A stretch of 64,000 nucleotides of DNA from Candidatus Galacturonatibacter soehngenii (GCF_008830185.1 NZ_WAGX01000005.1:62001-126000), one strand, 5' to 3'. Counted from the first letter of the stretch, positions 1-9,754 are shown. Translations and numbers: made by a program. Notes: generated by a model from the letters alone, not told the origin.

Positions 1-735
1 ACCTGATTCATCAATAGCACCAAATGCCTTAAGCTGATCAATATCTTCATTTATCTTAACATCCAACGATTTGATTTCTTCATTTATTACAACGTTAGGT
101 GATGATGCGGTTTTACCTATTAATTTTTCCTGAAGAAATTTTACCCAATTATCCACATCTCCCAAGTCAAGTAGCGCATTCATTGCATCCTTTCGTTGAC
201 TTATAGACTGTTTCAAAAAATGTACGGATTCAGCTTGAGATACATAATAATAAACAGCAAAATTCTCTTTAGAATACTTTAGTACATCAAATTCAGATAT
301 ACTTTTTCTCCAGTCTGAATATTCTCTAATACATACATCTAGGTTTTCAGTTGAGACACTCTCATTTATAATTCCATACGTTATAGAATCCGAATAGTTA
401 ACCTTGTGCATTCCATGATCTATTCTTGCAATTAATGTCAAACACTCACGATTTTCATTTATTAAAGTGCAAACTATATAACCATCAGAATCTGCTTCAT
501 TCAGTAATACATTTTTTTGCAAATCAGTATTTCCTTTTTCAATAGCCTCATTGAACCTAGTTATTTTATTTGAAAAAACCAATTCAATCGCGTCAAAGAA
601 TGTTGTTTTCCCAAATCCATTCGGCCCAGTGAGAATGATAGGATTCTTTGTATCATCTAAAACAAATTCATAATATTTTGAACCATCAAAGCACTTAAAA
701 TTCTTAAGTCTGACGGACTTTACTCTATACTGCAT
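1..735 (-). CDS. ABC-3C system ATPase, SMC/RecF-like (partial, 3' end outside window)
   Basis: I translated this stretch from the minus strand. It opens with an RxKxFKxFxG-type N-terminal strand followed by a Walker A motif GPNGFGKTT near residue 36, as in RecF/SMC-type ABC ATPases. The C-terminal half, with the signature and Walker B motifs, lies beyond the left edge. The ATG at 735-733 starts one base after the upstream stop codon and has a GAGGGG ribosome binding site inside the upstream gene, so translation is coupled. Known ABC-three-component systems pair such an ATPase with a middle component and an effector, and both are directly upstream here. I infer that it is the sensor or motor of that defence module. 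Confidence 0.8.
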   Translation of the reverse strand, partial: MQYRVKSVRLKNFKCFDGSKYYEFVLDDTKNPIILTGPNGFGKTTFFDAIELVFSNKITRFNEAIEKGNTDLQKNVLLNEADSDGYIVCTLINENRECLTLIARIDHGMHKVNYSDSITYGIINESVSTENLDVCIREYSDWRKSISEFDVLKYSKENFAVYYYVSQAESVHFLKQSISQRKDAMNALLDLGDVDNWVKFLQEKLIGKTASSPNVVINEEIKSLDVKINEDIDQLKAFGAIDESG

Positions 736-736
736 C

Positions 737-1528
737 TTATCCCCTCTTTTCCATTCTCTTTTTCATCTCAGCCTCAATAGCAGCATCATCGTCAGGCAAA
801 TTTGAAGCTTTTATGTACTCGTCTATATCCACGCAGTTATCACAAATCAAAGTATGATATTTAAGCAATTCAGCGTCCATTTCCGATTCAATCCGCTTCT
901 CAACCGACATTGGTTTTTGCTGTGCAACAAAATTATATTGTAAAAAAGGTATTTTAGAGAATAATCTTATCACCAATTCGTAAGCATTATCTAAGTTTCG
1001 ATGTGCGGCAAGTTCATAATATGCATCTTCCTGATTAGCAATCTCACTCAATAAATTCACGATTTTTTTCTCTGGATAATCAGAGATTATTTTTTTTAAT
1101 TCATCCACCTGCTTGTCAGTATAGGGTAAAACAAACCTTCTAAAATAGTGAGGTGATTCTTCAACCGAATAGATTAAATTCCTATACTTATCCAAATTGT
1201 TTAAGGATTCCAATTTGATTGGAAAAATTGCAGATGTGTTTTTGTCGATTTGAGCAGCTATACTTGCATTATCATTCACAAACAACTCCTGAATTTTTCT
1301 TTTTACGCCCTTTCCATTTGTACTCTCATCGATATAATCTTTTTCAAGCCTCTTTAACATCGTTAGCATTTCGAAATCTGTTATGCCTTCGTCCGTTGCT
1401 TCGATATAATCAATCAGAAAAAAGCTTGTCTTCTCTTCTGATTCGGCAGAATAAAACTCAATACTGTCATCTTGCCACTTTTCACCAAATCCATATGCTC
1501 TAAAAATCTGTTGTATCAACTCTCTCAT
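737..1528 (-). CDS. ABC-3C system middle component (putative)
   Basis: This 263-residue acidic, mostly helical protein has no catalytic motif that I recognise. Its role is inferred from position: it sits between a nuclease-like effector and an SMC/RecF-like ATPase, the canonical place of the middle component in ABC-three-component conflict systems. Its ATG overlaps the upstream stop codon in a TAATG junction and its own stop is one base before the ATPase start, so the three genes should be translated in fixed proportion. The N-terminal part (LIQQIFRAYGFGEKWQDD) may be the helical region that contacts the ATPase, but that is a guess. Confidence 0.6.
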   Translation of the reverse strand: MRELIQQIFRAYGFGEKWQDDSIEFYSAESEEKTSFFLIDYIEATDEGITDFEMLTMLKRLEKDYIDESTNGKGVKRKIQELFVNDNASIAAQIDKNTSAIFPIKLESLNNLDKYRNLIYSVEESPHYFRRFVLPYTDKQVDELKKIISDYPEKKIVNLLSEIANQEDAYYELAAHRNLDNAYELVIRLFSKIPFLQYNFVAQQKPMSVEKRIESEMDAELLKYHTLICDNCVDIDEYIKASNLPDDDAAIEAEMKKRMEKRG

Positions 1529-3069
1529 TACAGTAATTCCTCTTTAGCCTGCTCAGCATCAACCAAGCGTATTATTTTGGGTTTATTACAATCAGCCTTT
1601 TCATCTTCTATATTGCAAGAAACAATATCTCTTATTTCTTCCAGCTGATTTTTTTCAAGTATATTCACATTTGAACCGTCTATCTTAAATGTCTCATCAT
1701 TTAGACGACCAGTAATTAAAGTATCGCACTCGTATAGGAACGATTTATCTGGATTTTCTCTCATTCCTTTTTGTATTTTTTCTCTAAGTTTTTCCTTTTT
1801 ACGACTATCGTCAAGTGATAACCAATAAAATTCTTTATTCAATGAAGCTGTAATTATGTTTTTCTCATTCAATGTTAAGACAGACAACTCCTTTAACAGT
1901 TCAACCAATTGTGTTTCGATTGTTTCATCACTTGGAAGATTATTGATGCTATCGGTTGGTTCCTGCAGAAGAAGATTAAAGACCAAGCTATGCTGTTCTT
2001 CAATCTCCCTCCCCGACAGTTCTGTAAGTTGTTTCAACAGATTACAGGTTTCAGCATCTGTACACTGTTCACAATTATTTTGATTACAATTATCTTCTCT
2101 AAACTTTATAAACACCTCATCTATTTGTTTCAGTACTAGAAAATACTTAAACTCTTTGCTATCGTCATAATTGCGATAATAATCTTTAACTATTAATCTA
2201 TAAAAATCACTAAATGAGATAATACATTTATCATTCTTATTCTTTTGAATAAAAAAATCCGTCACATTCTGTTCTATAAGGCCTATCCCCTGTTCATACA
2301 AGAAACCACAATATTTATCATCCGCAAATGTCCACTCAGGATGCACCATAGCAACTATGTCTTTAATTAGCTGAATGCCCTGCCTTTTTACTTCATTTAT
2401 ATCATCAAATTTTGTTGGCCATTCTTCAATAAAACACCTGTCTTCAACTCCATCCGGGTTAGCATCTAAATAAATCTGCTTCCTATTATCTATTTCATTC
2501 ACATGTTGCTGAAGTTCGTTTCTTATATTTTCAATAGCATTCTCAACAGAACTTCGATCCTTTTTTCCTCTTGTGTTATATTTAATTATGCTATATTTCG
2601 AAGCCTTCGCATTATTAGCTGTAACAGATTCCAATACAATATAATCGTCCGGATTATCTGCCGAATTCAAATCATCTTTTGAAACAACCGCTTTTTGAAA
2701 TTCGATATTCAAATTCGAAATAACAGAACACGCTTTTTCTAAAAAATCACTTGGTATATGCTTATTTGAATTGACATGAAAATACCCTAGCTCTGCGCCA
2801 TTTTGAATAATCTCAGCAATAAAAGCAAATTTATCATTATCATCAAGGTTAACTGCCCCTAGCTTCACCTGATGCAATGACTTGTATTGACCATTCTTTA
2901 GTAAAGCAAAATCTTCCTCTCCCTCAATCTGAACATCATAGTCATCTAAGGATTCCTGTTTTGTCAAAATATCTTTTATATAAGAAAGAGTGACATACAG
3001 TGCTATATTACCCTGATATTTATAACCTTCCCATGAATTTATCGCACTAATCGGTGCTATCAAGCCCAT
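1528..3069 (-). CDS. ABC-3C system effector, restriction-endonuclease-like
   Basis: This is a 513-residue protein. The N-terminal region has a GYKYQGNIALYVTL helix, an acidic EGEEDF strand near residues 49-54 and a HQVK motif at residues 66-69. This E/D...QVK pattern is typical of PD-(D/E)XK nuclease folds in the Cap4/DUF4297 group, so I read it as a DNA-cleaving effector. A cluster of four cysteines at roughly residues 325-345 could bind zinc. The C-terminal third would be the ABC-3C adaptor domain by analogy. The ATG follows the TAG stop of vsr with no gap. A nuclease assignment rests on the motif pattern only. Confidence 0.65.
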   Translation of the reverse strand: MGLIAPISAINSWEGYKYQGNIALYVTLSYIKDILTKQESLDDYDVQIEGEEDFALLKNGQYKSLHQVKLGAVNLDDNDKFAFIAEIIQNGAELGYFHVNSNKHIPSDFLEKACSVISNLNIEFQKAVVSKDDLNSADNPDDYIVLESVTANNAKASKYSIIKYNTRGKKDRSSVENAIENIRNELQQHVNEIDNRKQIYLDANPDGVEDRCFIEEWPTKFDDINEVKRQGIQLIKDIVAMVHPEWTFADDKYCGFLYEQGIGLIEQNVTDFFIQKNKNDKCIISFSDFYRLIVKDYYRNYDDSKEFKYFLVLKQIDEVFIKFREDNCNQNNCEQCTDAETCNLLKQLTELSGREIEEQHSLVFNLLLQEPTDSINNLPSDETIETQLVELLKELSVLTLNEKNIITASLNKEFYWLSLDDSRKKEKLREKIQKGMRENPDKSFLYECDTLITGRLNDETFKIDGSNVNILEKNQLEEIRDIVSCNIEDEKADCNKPKIIRLVDAEQAKEELL

Positions 3070-3507
3070 CTATCTCAAGCTCCCTTCAACATTATGACAT
3101 TTTATTTCTTGTTCTAACCATTCCATGGTCATAATAAAATTCTTTTTTAACTCACACTCCCAGATAACAATTACCTTCCACCCAAGCTCCCTAAGCTTTT
3201 CCTGTTTTATCTGGTCGTTTTTGACATTTTTATCAAACTTCTCAAGCCAAAATTCCGTTTTCGTTTTTGGTGTTGTCGCATCTTTACATCCTTCATGCCG
3301 ATGCCAAAAGCAGCCATGAACAAATATAGCCACATGATACTTTGGCAGGACAATATCCGGCTTACCGGGATATCTTTTATCATTCTTTCTGAAGCGATAT
3401 CCTTTTGAAAACAGATATTTTCTAACTTCCACCTCAATTTTTGTATCCTTGCCTTTAATCCGGCTCATATTCCAGCTTCTTTTTTCAGGTGTAAGCTTAT
3501 CGCTCAT
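3070..3507 (-). CDS. vsr: Very short patch repair endonuclease Vsr
   Basis: The 145-residue protein matches the Vsr family over its full length: the N-terminal SWNMSRIKGKDTKIE block, the catalytic GKPDIVLP strand with Asp51, and the zinc/metal segment HGCFWHRHEGC at residues 65-74. Vsr nicks next to T:G mismatches made by deamination of 5-methylcytosine and so protects the sites of a Dcm-type methyltransferase. The partner methyltransferase is three genes upstream in the same operon. Finding vsr between a McrBC-like pair and an ABC-3C set shows that the whole cluster is built round a C5-methylation system. Confidence 0.95.
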   Translation of the reverse strand: MSDKLTPEKRSWNMSRIKGKDTKIEVEVRKYLFSKGYRFRKNDKRYPGKPDIVLPKYHVAIFVHGCFWHRHEGCKDATTPKTKTEFWLEKFDKNVKNDQIKQEKLRELGWKVIVIWECELKKNFIMTMEWLEQEIKCHNVEGSLR

Positions 3508-3508
3508 A

Positions 3509-5974
3509 TTACTTCACCAGCTTTCGAGATTTCACTAATAACCAATCTTCAGTTACAACCTTAGGTGAATGCGGACTGAATGTATCATTTCCATTCACGC
3601 CATTCAAATCACTATTATTACAGCTAATCTTTGGCTCAGTGCAGCTTACTACCTCCACCTTAAGAACATAATAAAAATCTGCGGATCTTTCTTTACCATC
3701 GTTAGAGCCATTCTCTGTCAGTAGATCATCAAGCTGCTTTTTTGAAACCAATTCACTTGATTTTATGATTCCTTTAAGCGGCTCTATTTCATATCTACCC
3801 GTAGCATTTATATCATTCTGATAAAAGCGAATATACTTTGCTTTTCCTATATCTTCATGATGTGAATACACTGATTCGCCCTTGATAGCATAGTAATAAA
3901 AAACAAAAGTCCTGCCTTCAGATAAAAGGTCTTCTCTGCTCAGCAACTCATAATAATCAGGTCTCAAATAACCGATAACACACAAATCATTATGGATATT
4001 CTTATTGTCCTTTTCCTTACCTGTAGTTCTTTTATCTAACATACTAATCGCAGGTTCACCAAGTACAAGGTTGCTATAAGACAACATACGGTTAAGTCTG
4101 CTGTATTTTCTGCTACGTGCTTCAATGATTTCATATATAAAATCCTTCAATGCATTTTCACTGTCCGTCTGAATACTTGGTTTAATTGCAAAAGCACCTA
4201 CTCCTGGAAGAACCTCCTCAAAGAGTCTGTAATTCTTTGTCTTTGAATCAAAATCTCCAGGATACAGGACGTAACTTCCTACAGTTCTTCTAATTGCATC
4301 ATTGTATGTATGCATTTTCAGAAGATCTCCTCGCTTGTATGTATTCGTTACGCTATCCTGTTTATCATTTTCAACTTCTTCCTTTATCTGCTCCTCTGTC
4401 ATTTCATTTTCATCAGGTCCGATAAAAGATCTTAAATCCATTATCCTGTACTTCGCATCAAAATGAATGTAGCTTACCGCACCTTCTCTGACGGCATCTT
4501 CAGGTTTAAGATAATCCGAAGGATACACTTCTAGCGTGTAATCCGGTCTAAACGGCCTTGAATATGATCCTGCATACTTTGTATTGGAAAACTCTTCCCT
4601 TGAAAAGGTCCTGTTATAATACAGATTCACCCTTGTACCCAAATCAGGAAGAAGAAATGCCTGACAAGAAGTCTGACCTTCGCTTAATGAAATAGTTAGA
4701 CCATTGTCAGTATTGATGAACGGCTTTTCAGAAGCCTGTACACATTGGCAATTATCGATTGAACTGATAATTTTTCTAAGTTCAAAAAACAACCAATACT
4801 CATACAGTAATGCCGTATTTTTAGATTCTCCGCTATAGGCCTCCTGCTCACCCTCCCAATTCAACTGAAGAGCAAGATCAACCATAGCTGCTGCGTAAAA
4901 GACTTGTCTATATCCTTCTCTCTTTTCAAGTACCTGATTATTCTGCGGCATAATCGTAAGTTCTCTTACATCATCAAAGAAATGATCTCTCAAAATGTCA
5001 TCAGTAATTCTTTGAATCTCTAAAGCCTCCCGATAGCACTCCGTATACATATTCTGTCCTGCATTTTTTCCTTTTGCGGCATCAAGACTTGAACAGAGTT
5101 CTCTACATATCAGGTTGAATTTTTTCAAAGCAAACTTCACAAAACGGTTTGCAACTGTATCAAGACTGTCATACTTTCTTGTTACAGCAACTTCTTGAGG
5201 CATAGACTTTCCATTTACCATCTGCCAGCCTCTACTATGAGAAAAAGGGCTGGAATAAAAGCTTGCACTTGGAGAACCCTGTCCAATTGGCTTAAGGACT
5301 TCATCCTTCATAAGCATTCTATCCGGATTACGCTTTATATGTCCGAAAAGAGCCTGTAGGTTATGTGAGTAACAGAATTCCCTCAAGAAAATAAACTGCT
5401 CCAAAAGCGTCTTGGCACTATTGGTATCAGATGTTTCAAATCTGTTCGATGTAACACCTGAATACTCCAGCAAGATTTCTGCGCACTCTTCAGCCAGCTT
5501 TTTAGTTAACTCAATATAGTCCTCTTCATAATTCATCTTCTGAGGTACTATTTCAAAATCGACTACAGTTTCATCTGAAGAATTTTTTAAATGTGTTCTT
5601 CCAAGGTAGTTAATAAATCTAAAGGATAATGCATCTCTATCTCTGGTTACTTTGAGGAACTTATTATTCTTCTCATTTGGGAAACCGAGATTCTTACAAA
5701 TCTGATCCGAACCAGTTTGAATATCCTCCTTTAATCTGCATGTATAAGTAGCTGTTTCGCGTAGTCGTAATATTTTCTGTCCATCCACTGAAGTTGCAAT
5801 ATCAAGCTTTGAGAGCACAGCTTTAGACGCAGCTTCTTTTTCTTCATAGGCAATCATATCTGTGCCTTCTTCTTCAGTAGCTACGTTAAAATCAATAGTA
5901 TCCCACTCGCCCTGCGGATAAATTACTATCTCTATTCCATTTTTATCTTTAAATGAAACTGCTGCTATGCCCAT
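3509..5974 (-). CDS. DUF2357 / McrC-like restriction nuclease subunit
   Basis: This 821-residue protein follows the architecture of DUF2357 proteins and the nuclease subunits of LlaJI-like systems. A beta-rich N-terminal region of about 200 residues precedes a helical middle part, then a PD-(D/E)XK core: RPDYTLEVYP near residue 473 and HFDAKYR near residue 503 supply the catalytic D...D-x-K. It lies 12 bases downstream of the McrB-like AAA+ gene and one base upstream of vsr. In McrBC and LlaJI systems the AAA+ partner translocates DNA and this subunit cuts it. I cannot tell from sequence whether it cuts methylated DNA (type IV) or unmethylated sites (type II). Confidence 0.85.
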   Translation of the reverse strand: MGIAAVSFKDKNGIEIVIYPQGEWDTIDFNVATEEEGTDMIAYEEKEAASKAVLSKLDIATSVDGQKILRLRETATYTCRLKEDIQTGSDQICKNLGFPNEKNNKFLKVTRDRDALSFRFINYLGRTHLKNSSDETVVDFEIVPQKMNYEEDYIELTKKLAEECAEILLEYSGVTSNRFETSDTNSAKTLLEQFIFLREFCYSHNLQALFGHIKRNPDRMLMKDEVLKPIGQGSPSASFYSSPFSHSRGWQMVNGKSMPQEVAVTRKYDSLDTVANRFVKFALKKFNLICRELCSSLDAAKGKNAGQNMYTECYREALEIQRITDDILRDHFFDDVRELTIMPQNNQVLEKREGYRQVFYAAAMVDLALQLNWEGEQEAYSGESKNTALLYEYWLFFELRKIISSIDNCQCVQASEKPFINTDNGLTISLSEGQTSCQAFLLPDLGTRVNLYYNRTFSREEFSNTKYAGSYSRPFRPDYTLEVYPSDYLKPEDAVREGAVSYIHFDAKYRIMDLRSFIGPDENEMTEEQIKEEVENDKQDSVTNTYKRGDLLKMHTYNDAIRRTVGSYVLYPGDFDSKTKNYRLFEEVLPGVGAFAIKPSIQTDSENALKDFIYEIIEARSRKYSRLNRMLSYSNLVLGEPAISMLDKRTTGKEKDNKNIHNDLCVIGYLRPDYYELLSREDLLSEGRTFVFYYYAIKGESVYSHHEDIGKAKYIRFYQNDINATGRYEIEPLKGIIKSSELVSKKQLDDLLTENGSNDGKERSADFYYVLKVEVVSCTEPKISCNNSDLNGVNGNDTFSPHSPKVVTEDWLLVKSRKLVK

Positions 5975-5986
5975 AAAAACACCTTC

Positions 5987-8104
5987 TTACATAAAGCTTG
6001 CGTACTGATATTTATCAAGTCTTTTCTTCATCTGCTCTATCTTCTTCAATGATAAAGTCATTTCTTCTGATGAATCCCCAATTCCGTTTTTACATTTTTC
6101 TTCAAGAGTATCCAGTAACTCTCCTATCTGTTTTCTATCACCATATATTTTAGGAAGAATCTTCTGAACAATCTGTTCGTCCATTGTTCTTGTAAGATTA
6201 AAGTTACCTTTCTGTAACTCATATGCCGCTGCATAATACTGACGGATCTCTTTAACTGTACGATAAGCAAATTCAAAACCACTTTCCTGAAGTTCCTCGT
6301 AAATGCTATCAAGAAATTCTCGAACCTGCTCAAGTTTTATCTGTTCAACATTGCAAACTCCATTTCTTATAACAGACGCAAGATCTATAAATCCTTCAGC
6401 TACTCCATTTCCTGCACGAGAAACATTATTCACATCTACTGAACCTGTCATCAAGTTCAATACAGCTTCCTTTTCAGGCTTAAATTCTACAACATTAGAG
6501 CGATCTAACACCTTTGGACTAAACATATATGTTGTTTCATCAATATTAACTGTTCCTGTTACAAAAAGATTTTTAGGAAGTCGTATCTTTTCAGGAATCG
6601 TTATCTCTTCTCCATCTTTCGCTTTTTTGCCAGATACCTTGTAAAGCGGGATTTCTTCATCCGACTCCATTGCACTCAAAAAATCTGAAAAATATCTTTC
6701 CACATGTGAAAGATTCATTTCATCAAGTATAAGGAAATATGGCACTGTCGGATTTTTTATTGCCTGGAGAATAAAATCCAGTGTTGGAGTTGAGACATAT
6801 TTCTCTTCAAGTGGATTATAAAATCCAAGCATTTTAGTATTATCTGTCCAGTCTGCACCAACAGGAACAATTAACCAATTTCTTTTACCATCTATTGTTC
6901 TTTCAAGGTACTGTGAAAACTGTTTCGCTATTCTGGTTTTTCCCGTACCACTATTACCAGTCAAAATAACAAACGGTTTAGTCAGAAGTGATGTGATATA
7001 TCGCTCAGCAAAAACAGAATCAAATACGTCTGGTAAATCTGATATAAGAAATTCTTTCTTCAATACATGAAGATAATAGGTACCACCCTCGTCCTTTATT
7101 TCGAGAACATCAGAATAATATTTATTAACCAGCTTTATAAGCGCCTGTACATAATTATTGCCCTGTGCACCCTCAGTTATATCTGTTCCAACCCATTCAG
7201 TAGTCAGTTTACATCTGTACTCTTCACCGTTTGCTTTTATAAGATATTCAGTATCAAACACCCTAGTCTTATCACTTGATGATTCTGGGTCAAACATTCC
7301 TGACGATGGACGTGCGAACATATACCGTAACCAGTTTCCTTCTGGCAAAAGCCCATCTGTATTTCCTGTATTTATCTTTATACTCTGATCCATAATTTCG
7401 ATTCGTTCGATAATACTCTCGAACTCATCTAACTTATATATGTAATCAACAATTGCTTTTGCACAATCTTTCACTACAACTGGCAGCTTGATTGCTGAAT
7501 CAAGCACTTCAGTCTGGCCAGAAATTTCATTTTCAAGCTCATCATAAAGAGCAGGTCTTTTTGCAAGATAATAGACCAGATTACCTAGATATGCAGATGA
7601 GGCATTTGGAACATCCATCTTTCCTAAAACACAAGACCCAAAAATATCCTTACATGATCTGATTTTATCGCCGGCATTAACCAGATTTTTACCTGGTCTA
7701 AATTCCTGATCTCCGTTAATGAATTTTTTCATATACTCTCTATCATTTTCAGAGTCAAAAAGATTAACATATGCAGATCCGCTATAATCCTGTGCTTTAA
7801 CACAATTCATTACATCAGTATCAGTTCTCATATGATTATCAAAAAAATCGCAATACTGATATAAAGCCTGCGCATATTTTTTGCACATTACAGCCAGATA
7901 CAACCATTGATTTGAAAAGAAAACATAGCTTTTATCAGTTTGAACAACTGATGTTGCTCCCCAAATTTTGCTATATGCTTTCTCCTCCTGTGAAAACATC
8001 TCATCCAACTTTATTCTTAAGCCTTCACTTATTGTAATTTCTGGAATAAGTCCTGCCTTGATACTTTCAGGTTGAAGCACAGGATCATTTAAATCTGCAA
8101 ACAT
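5987..8104 (-). CDS. McrB-like AAA+ NTPase restriction subunit
   Basis: The 705-residue protein carries a AAA+ module: Walker A GNSGTGKT near residue 382, Walker B LILDEMNL near residue 457, and a TGTVNIDETTY...SPKVLDRSN sensor/arginine-finger block near residues 515-535. This is the McrB/dynein-like clade used by McrBC and LlaJI restriction enzymes. The first 350 residues would hold target recognition, but I see no named domain there. The gene lies four bases after the methyltransferase stop and 12 bases before its nuclease partner. Nucleotide preference (GTP as in E. coli McrB, or ATP) is not evident from the sequence. Confidence 0.88.
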   Translation of the reverse strand: MFADLNDPVLQPESIKAGLIPEITISEGLRIKLDEMFSQEEKAYSKIWGATSVVQTDKSYVFFSNQWLYLAVMCKKYAQALYQYCDFFDNHMRTDTDVMNCVKAQDYSGSAYVNLFDSENDREYMKKFINGDQEFRPGKNLVNAGDKIRSCKDIFGSCVLGKMDVPNASSAYLGNLVYYLAKRPALYDELENEISGQTEVLDSAIKLPVVVKDCAKAIVDYIYKLDEFESIIERIEIMDQSIKINTGNTDGLLPEGNWLRYMFARPSSGMFDPESSSDKTRVFDTEYLIKANGEEYRCKLTTEWVGTDITEGAQGNNYVQALIKLVNKYYSDVLEIKDEGGTYYLHVLKKEFLISDLPDVFDSVFAERYITSLLTKPFVILTGNSGTGKTRIAKQFSQYLERTIDGKRNWLIVPVGADWTDNTKMLGFYNPLEEKYVSTPTLDFILQAIKNPTVPYFLILDEMNLSHVERYFSDFLSAMESDEEIPLYKVSGKKAKDGEEITIPEKIRLPKNLFVTGTVNIDETTYMFSPKVLDRSNVVEFKPEKEAVLNLMTGSVDVNNVSRAGNGVAEGFIDLASVIRNGVCNVEQIKLEQVREFLDSIYEELQESGFEFAYRTVKEIRQYYAAAYELQKGNFNLTRTMDEQIVQKILPKIYGDRKQIGELLDTLEEKCKNGIGDSSEEMTLSLKKIEQMKKRLDKYQYASFM

Positions 8105-8108
8105 CTAT

Positions 8109-9314
8109 TTACACCTCCAATATTTGTTTCACTATTTGTTCTGATACCTTTTCAACAACCGGAACTGCTACACTATTTCCAAACTGCTGATAGGCCTTTG
8201 TATTCGAATCCGGAAGCTTAAACTCTTTTGGAAATCCCTGCAGGTTAGCTGCCTCTCTTGGTGTTAGTTTTCTCGGATTCTTACCCGGTTGCTCAATCAG
8301 TATTTCACTCCCGTCCTTGTAATACCTTCTCGATATTGTGCTTGTATATTCAGAATCTCCATTGAATAAACAATATCCAAATCCATTTCCTTTTTCTTCA
8401 TGTTCCAACTTTCTTCTTTGATGTCCCGCCCACAATTTATCCGAAATTGTAAATGTATCAGGAACATTTTTTTCAAGAATAGATGAAACTTTTGTTTTCG
8501 TGTTTTCAGTCTCTGGATATAGAAATTCTTTAATATCCAAATCCTTTTTCCAAAGTACTATATAAATTCTAGGACGATTCTGTGGTACCCCATAATCTTT
8601 TGCGCACAAAACCATCTTTGCACATTCCTCTTTTAGTTTTGATACCGGACCATTATCAATAAGTTCCTGTGGAACATTACACGTATATCCCATCCCAGTA
8701 ATTGTTCGCAGAACAGTTTGAATGGTTTTTCCTTTATCATTACTGATAAGTCCTCTAACATTTTCAAGCAATACTGCCTTGGGTTGATGATCACGGAGTA
8801 TTTCCGCAATATGATAAAACAATGTTCCTCGCGTATCTTCAATTCCCTTTTTTAATCCAGCATTGCTAAACGGCTGACAAGGAAAGCCCGCACATAAAAC
8901 ATCAAAATTATCAGGGATTAATGCTTTAGTTGCAGGTATCGTAATATCACCAAATGGCACTTCACCATAATTTCTAAAATAAGTTTCCTTGGCAGGCTCA
9001 TCCCACTCACTAGAGAAAACGCACTGGCCACCCAGATTCTGCATAGCAATTCTGAATCCGCCAATTCCTGCAAATAAATCTATAAATGTAAACTTGTTTC
9101 TCTTAGGCACTAATACAATTTTATTATCTTTATTGAACAATTCTGCTGAAGGTAAGTCAGAAGCGTCAATTCCATTTTCTTTTAAAATGTCACGATATTT
9201 CTTTGCGTTAATCGTATCGCCAAGCTGAATTGCATGACTGATTAATGCATACTTTTCATCAAATTCCTTGTCTGTGAATCGAGTAAATGCGTTGTTGTAA
9301 ATTGTCTTCTTCAT
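8109..9314 (-). CDS. DNA (cytosine-5-)-methyltransferase
   Basis: The 401-residue protein has the C5-methyltransferase motifs in order: motif I FAGIGGFRIA near residue 83, motif IV GFPCQPFSNAG with the catalytic Cys near residue 143, motif VI ENVRGL near residue 181, and motif X QQFGNSVAVPV near residue 380. About 80 residues precede motif I, a short N-terminal extension. It methylates cytosine in a specific site and should protect host DNA from the McrBC/LlaJI-like subunits downstream. The GAGAGG upstream lies farther from the ATG than usual, so expression may be low or depend on the XRE gene 53 bases upstream. The target sequence cannot be read from the protein. Confidence 0.95.
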   Translation of the reverse strand: MKKTIYNNAFTRFTDKEFDEKYALISHAIQLGDTINAKKYRDILKENGIDASDLPSAELFNKDNKIVLVPKRNKFTFIDLFAGIGGFRIAMQNLGGQCVFSSEWDEPAKETYFRNYGEVPFGDITIPATKALIPDNFDVLCAGFPCQPFSNAGLKKGIEDTRGTLFYHIAEILRDHQPKAVLLENVRGLISNDKGKTIQTVLRTITGMGYTCNVPQELIDNGPVSKLKEECAKMVLCAKDYGVPQNRPRIYIVLWKKDLDIKEFLYPETENTKTKVSSILEKNVPDTFTISDKLWAGHQRRKLEHEEKGNGFGYCLFNGDSEYTSTISRRYYKDGSEILIEQPGKNPRKLTPREAANLQGFPKEFKLPDSNTKAYQQFGNSVAVPVVEKVSEQIVKQILEV

Positions 9315-9367
9315 TTAAGATTTGTATAACCTCTCAATCTTTAATTTTGTCGCATTTGGAGACATAT

Positions 9368-9577
9368 TCATTTTTCAAAACTCATAACATCACCAATATC
9401 ACAATTGAAATAATTGCAAATTCTCTCCAATACATCTAAAGACACTTTTTCTCCCTTCCCCATTTTTGCAATGGTAGTAGAGCTGACTCCGATCTTATCT
9501 ATCAGATCCTTCTTTTGCATTCCATTATCAATTAATAATTTCCATAGACCGTTATATGATATTTTCACTAAGTACAC
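9368..9577 (-). CDS. XRE-family controller protein of the restriction operon
   Basis: This 69-residue protein is a single Cro/C1-type helix-turn-helix: LIDKIGVSSTTIAKMGKGEKVSLDVLERICNYFNCDIGD. It starts with GTG, with a GAGGAG site seven bases upstream. Its position as first gene of the defence operon and its size match controller (C) proteins of restriction-modification systems, which delay restriction until methylation is complete. That role is inferred from context. It could also be a plain autorepressor. Confidence 0.85.
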   Translation of the reverse strand: MYLVKISYNGLWKLLIDNGMQKKDLIDKIGVSSTTIAKMGKGEKVSLDVLERICNYFNCDIGDVMSFEK

Positions 9578-9754
9578 CTTTCTTCTCCTCAGAGAACAAC
9601 ATTAAACCAATCTTTCACTATTATACCATCATCTCTCCATATTCGCTATAGAAATCTTTATGTTTGTAAAGTTTTTATTTTCCCGGAAAAAGCATTACTT
9701 TATTATTTTCCCATATAATGTTGAGATTGATTTTTTTAATTCACTACGGTCTTG

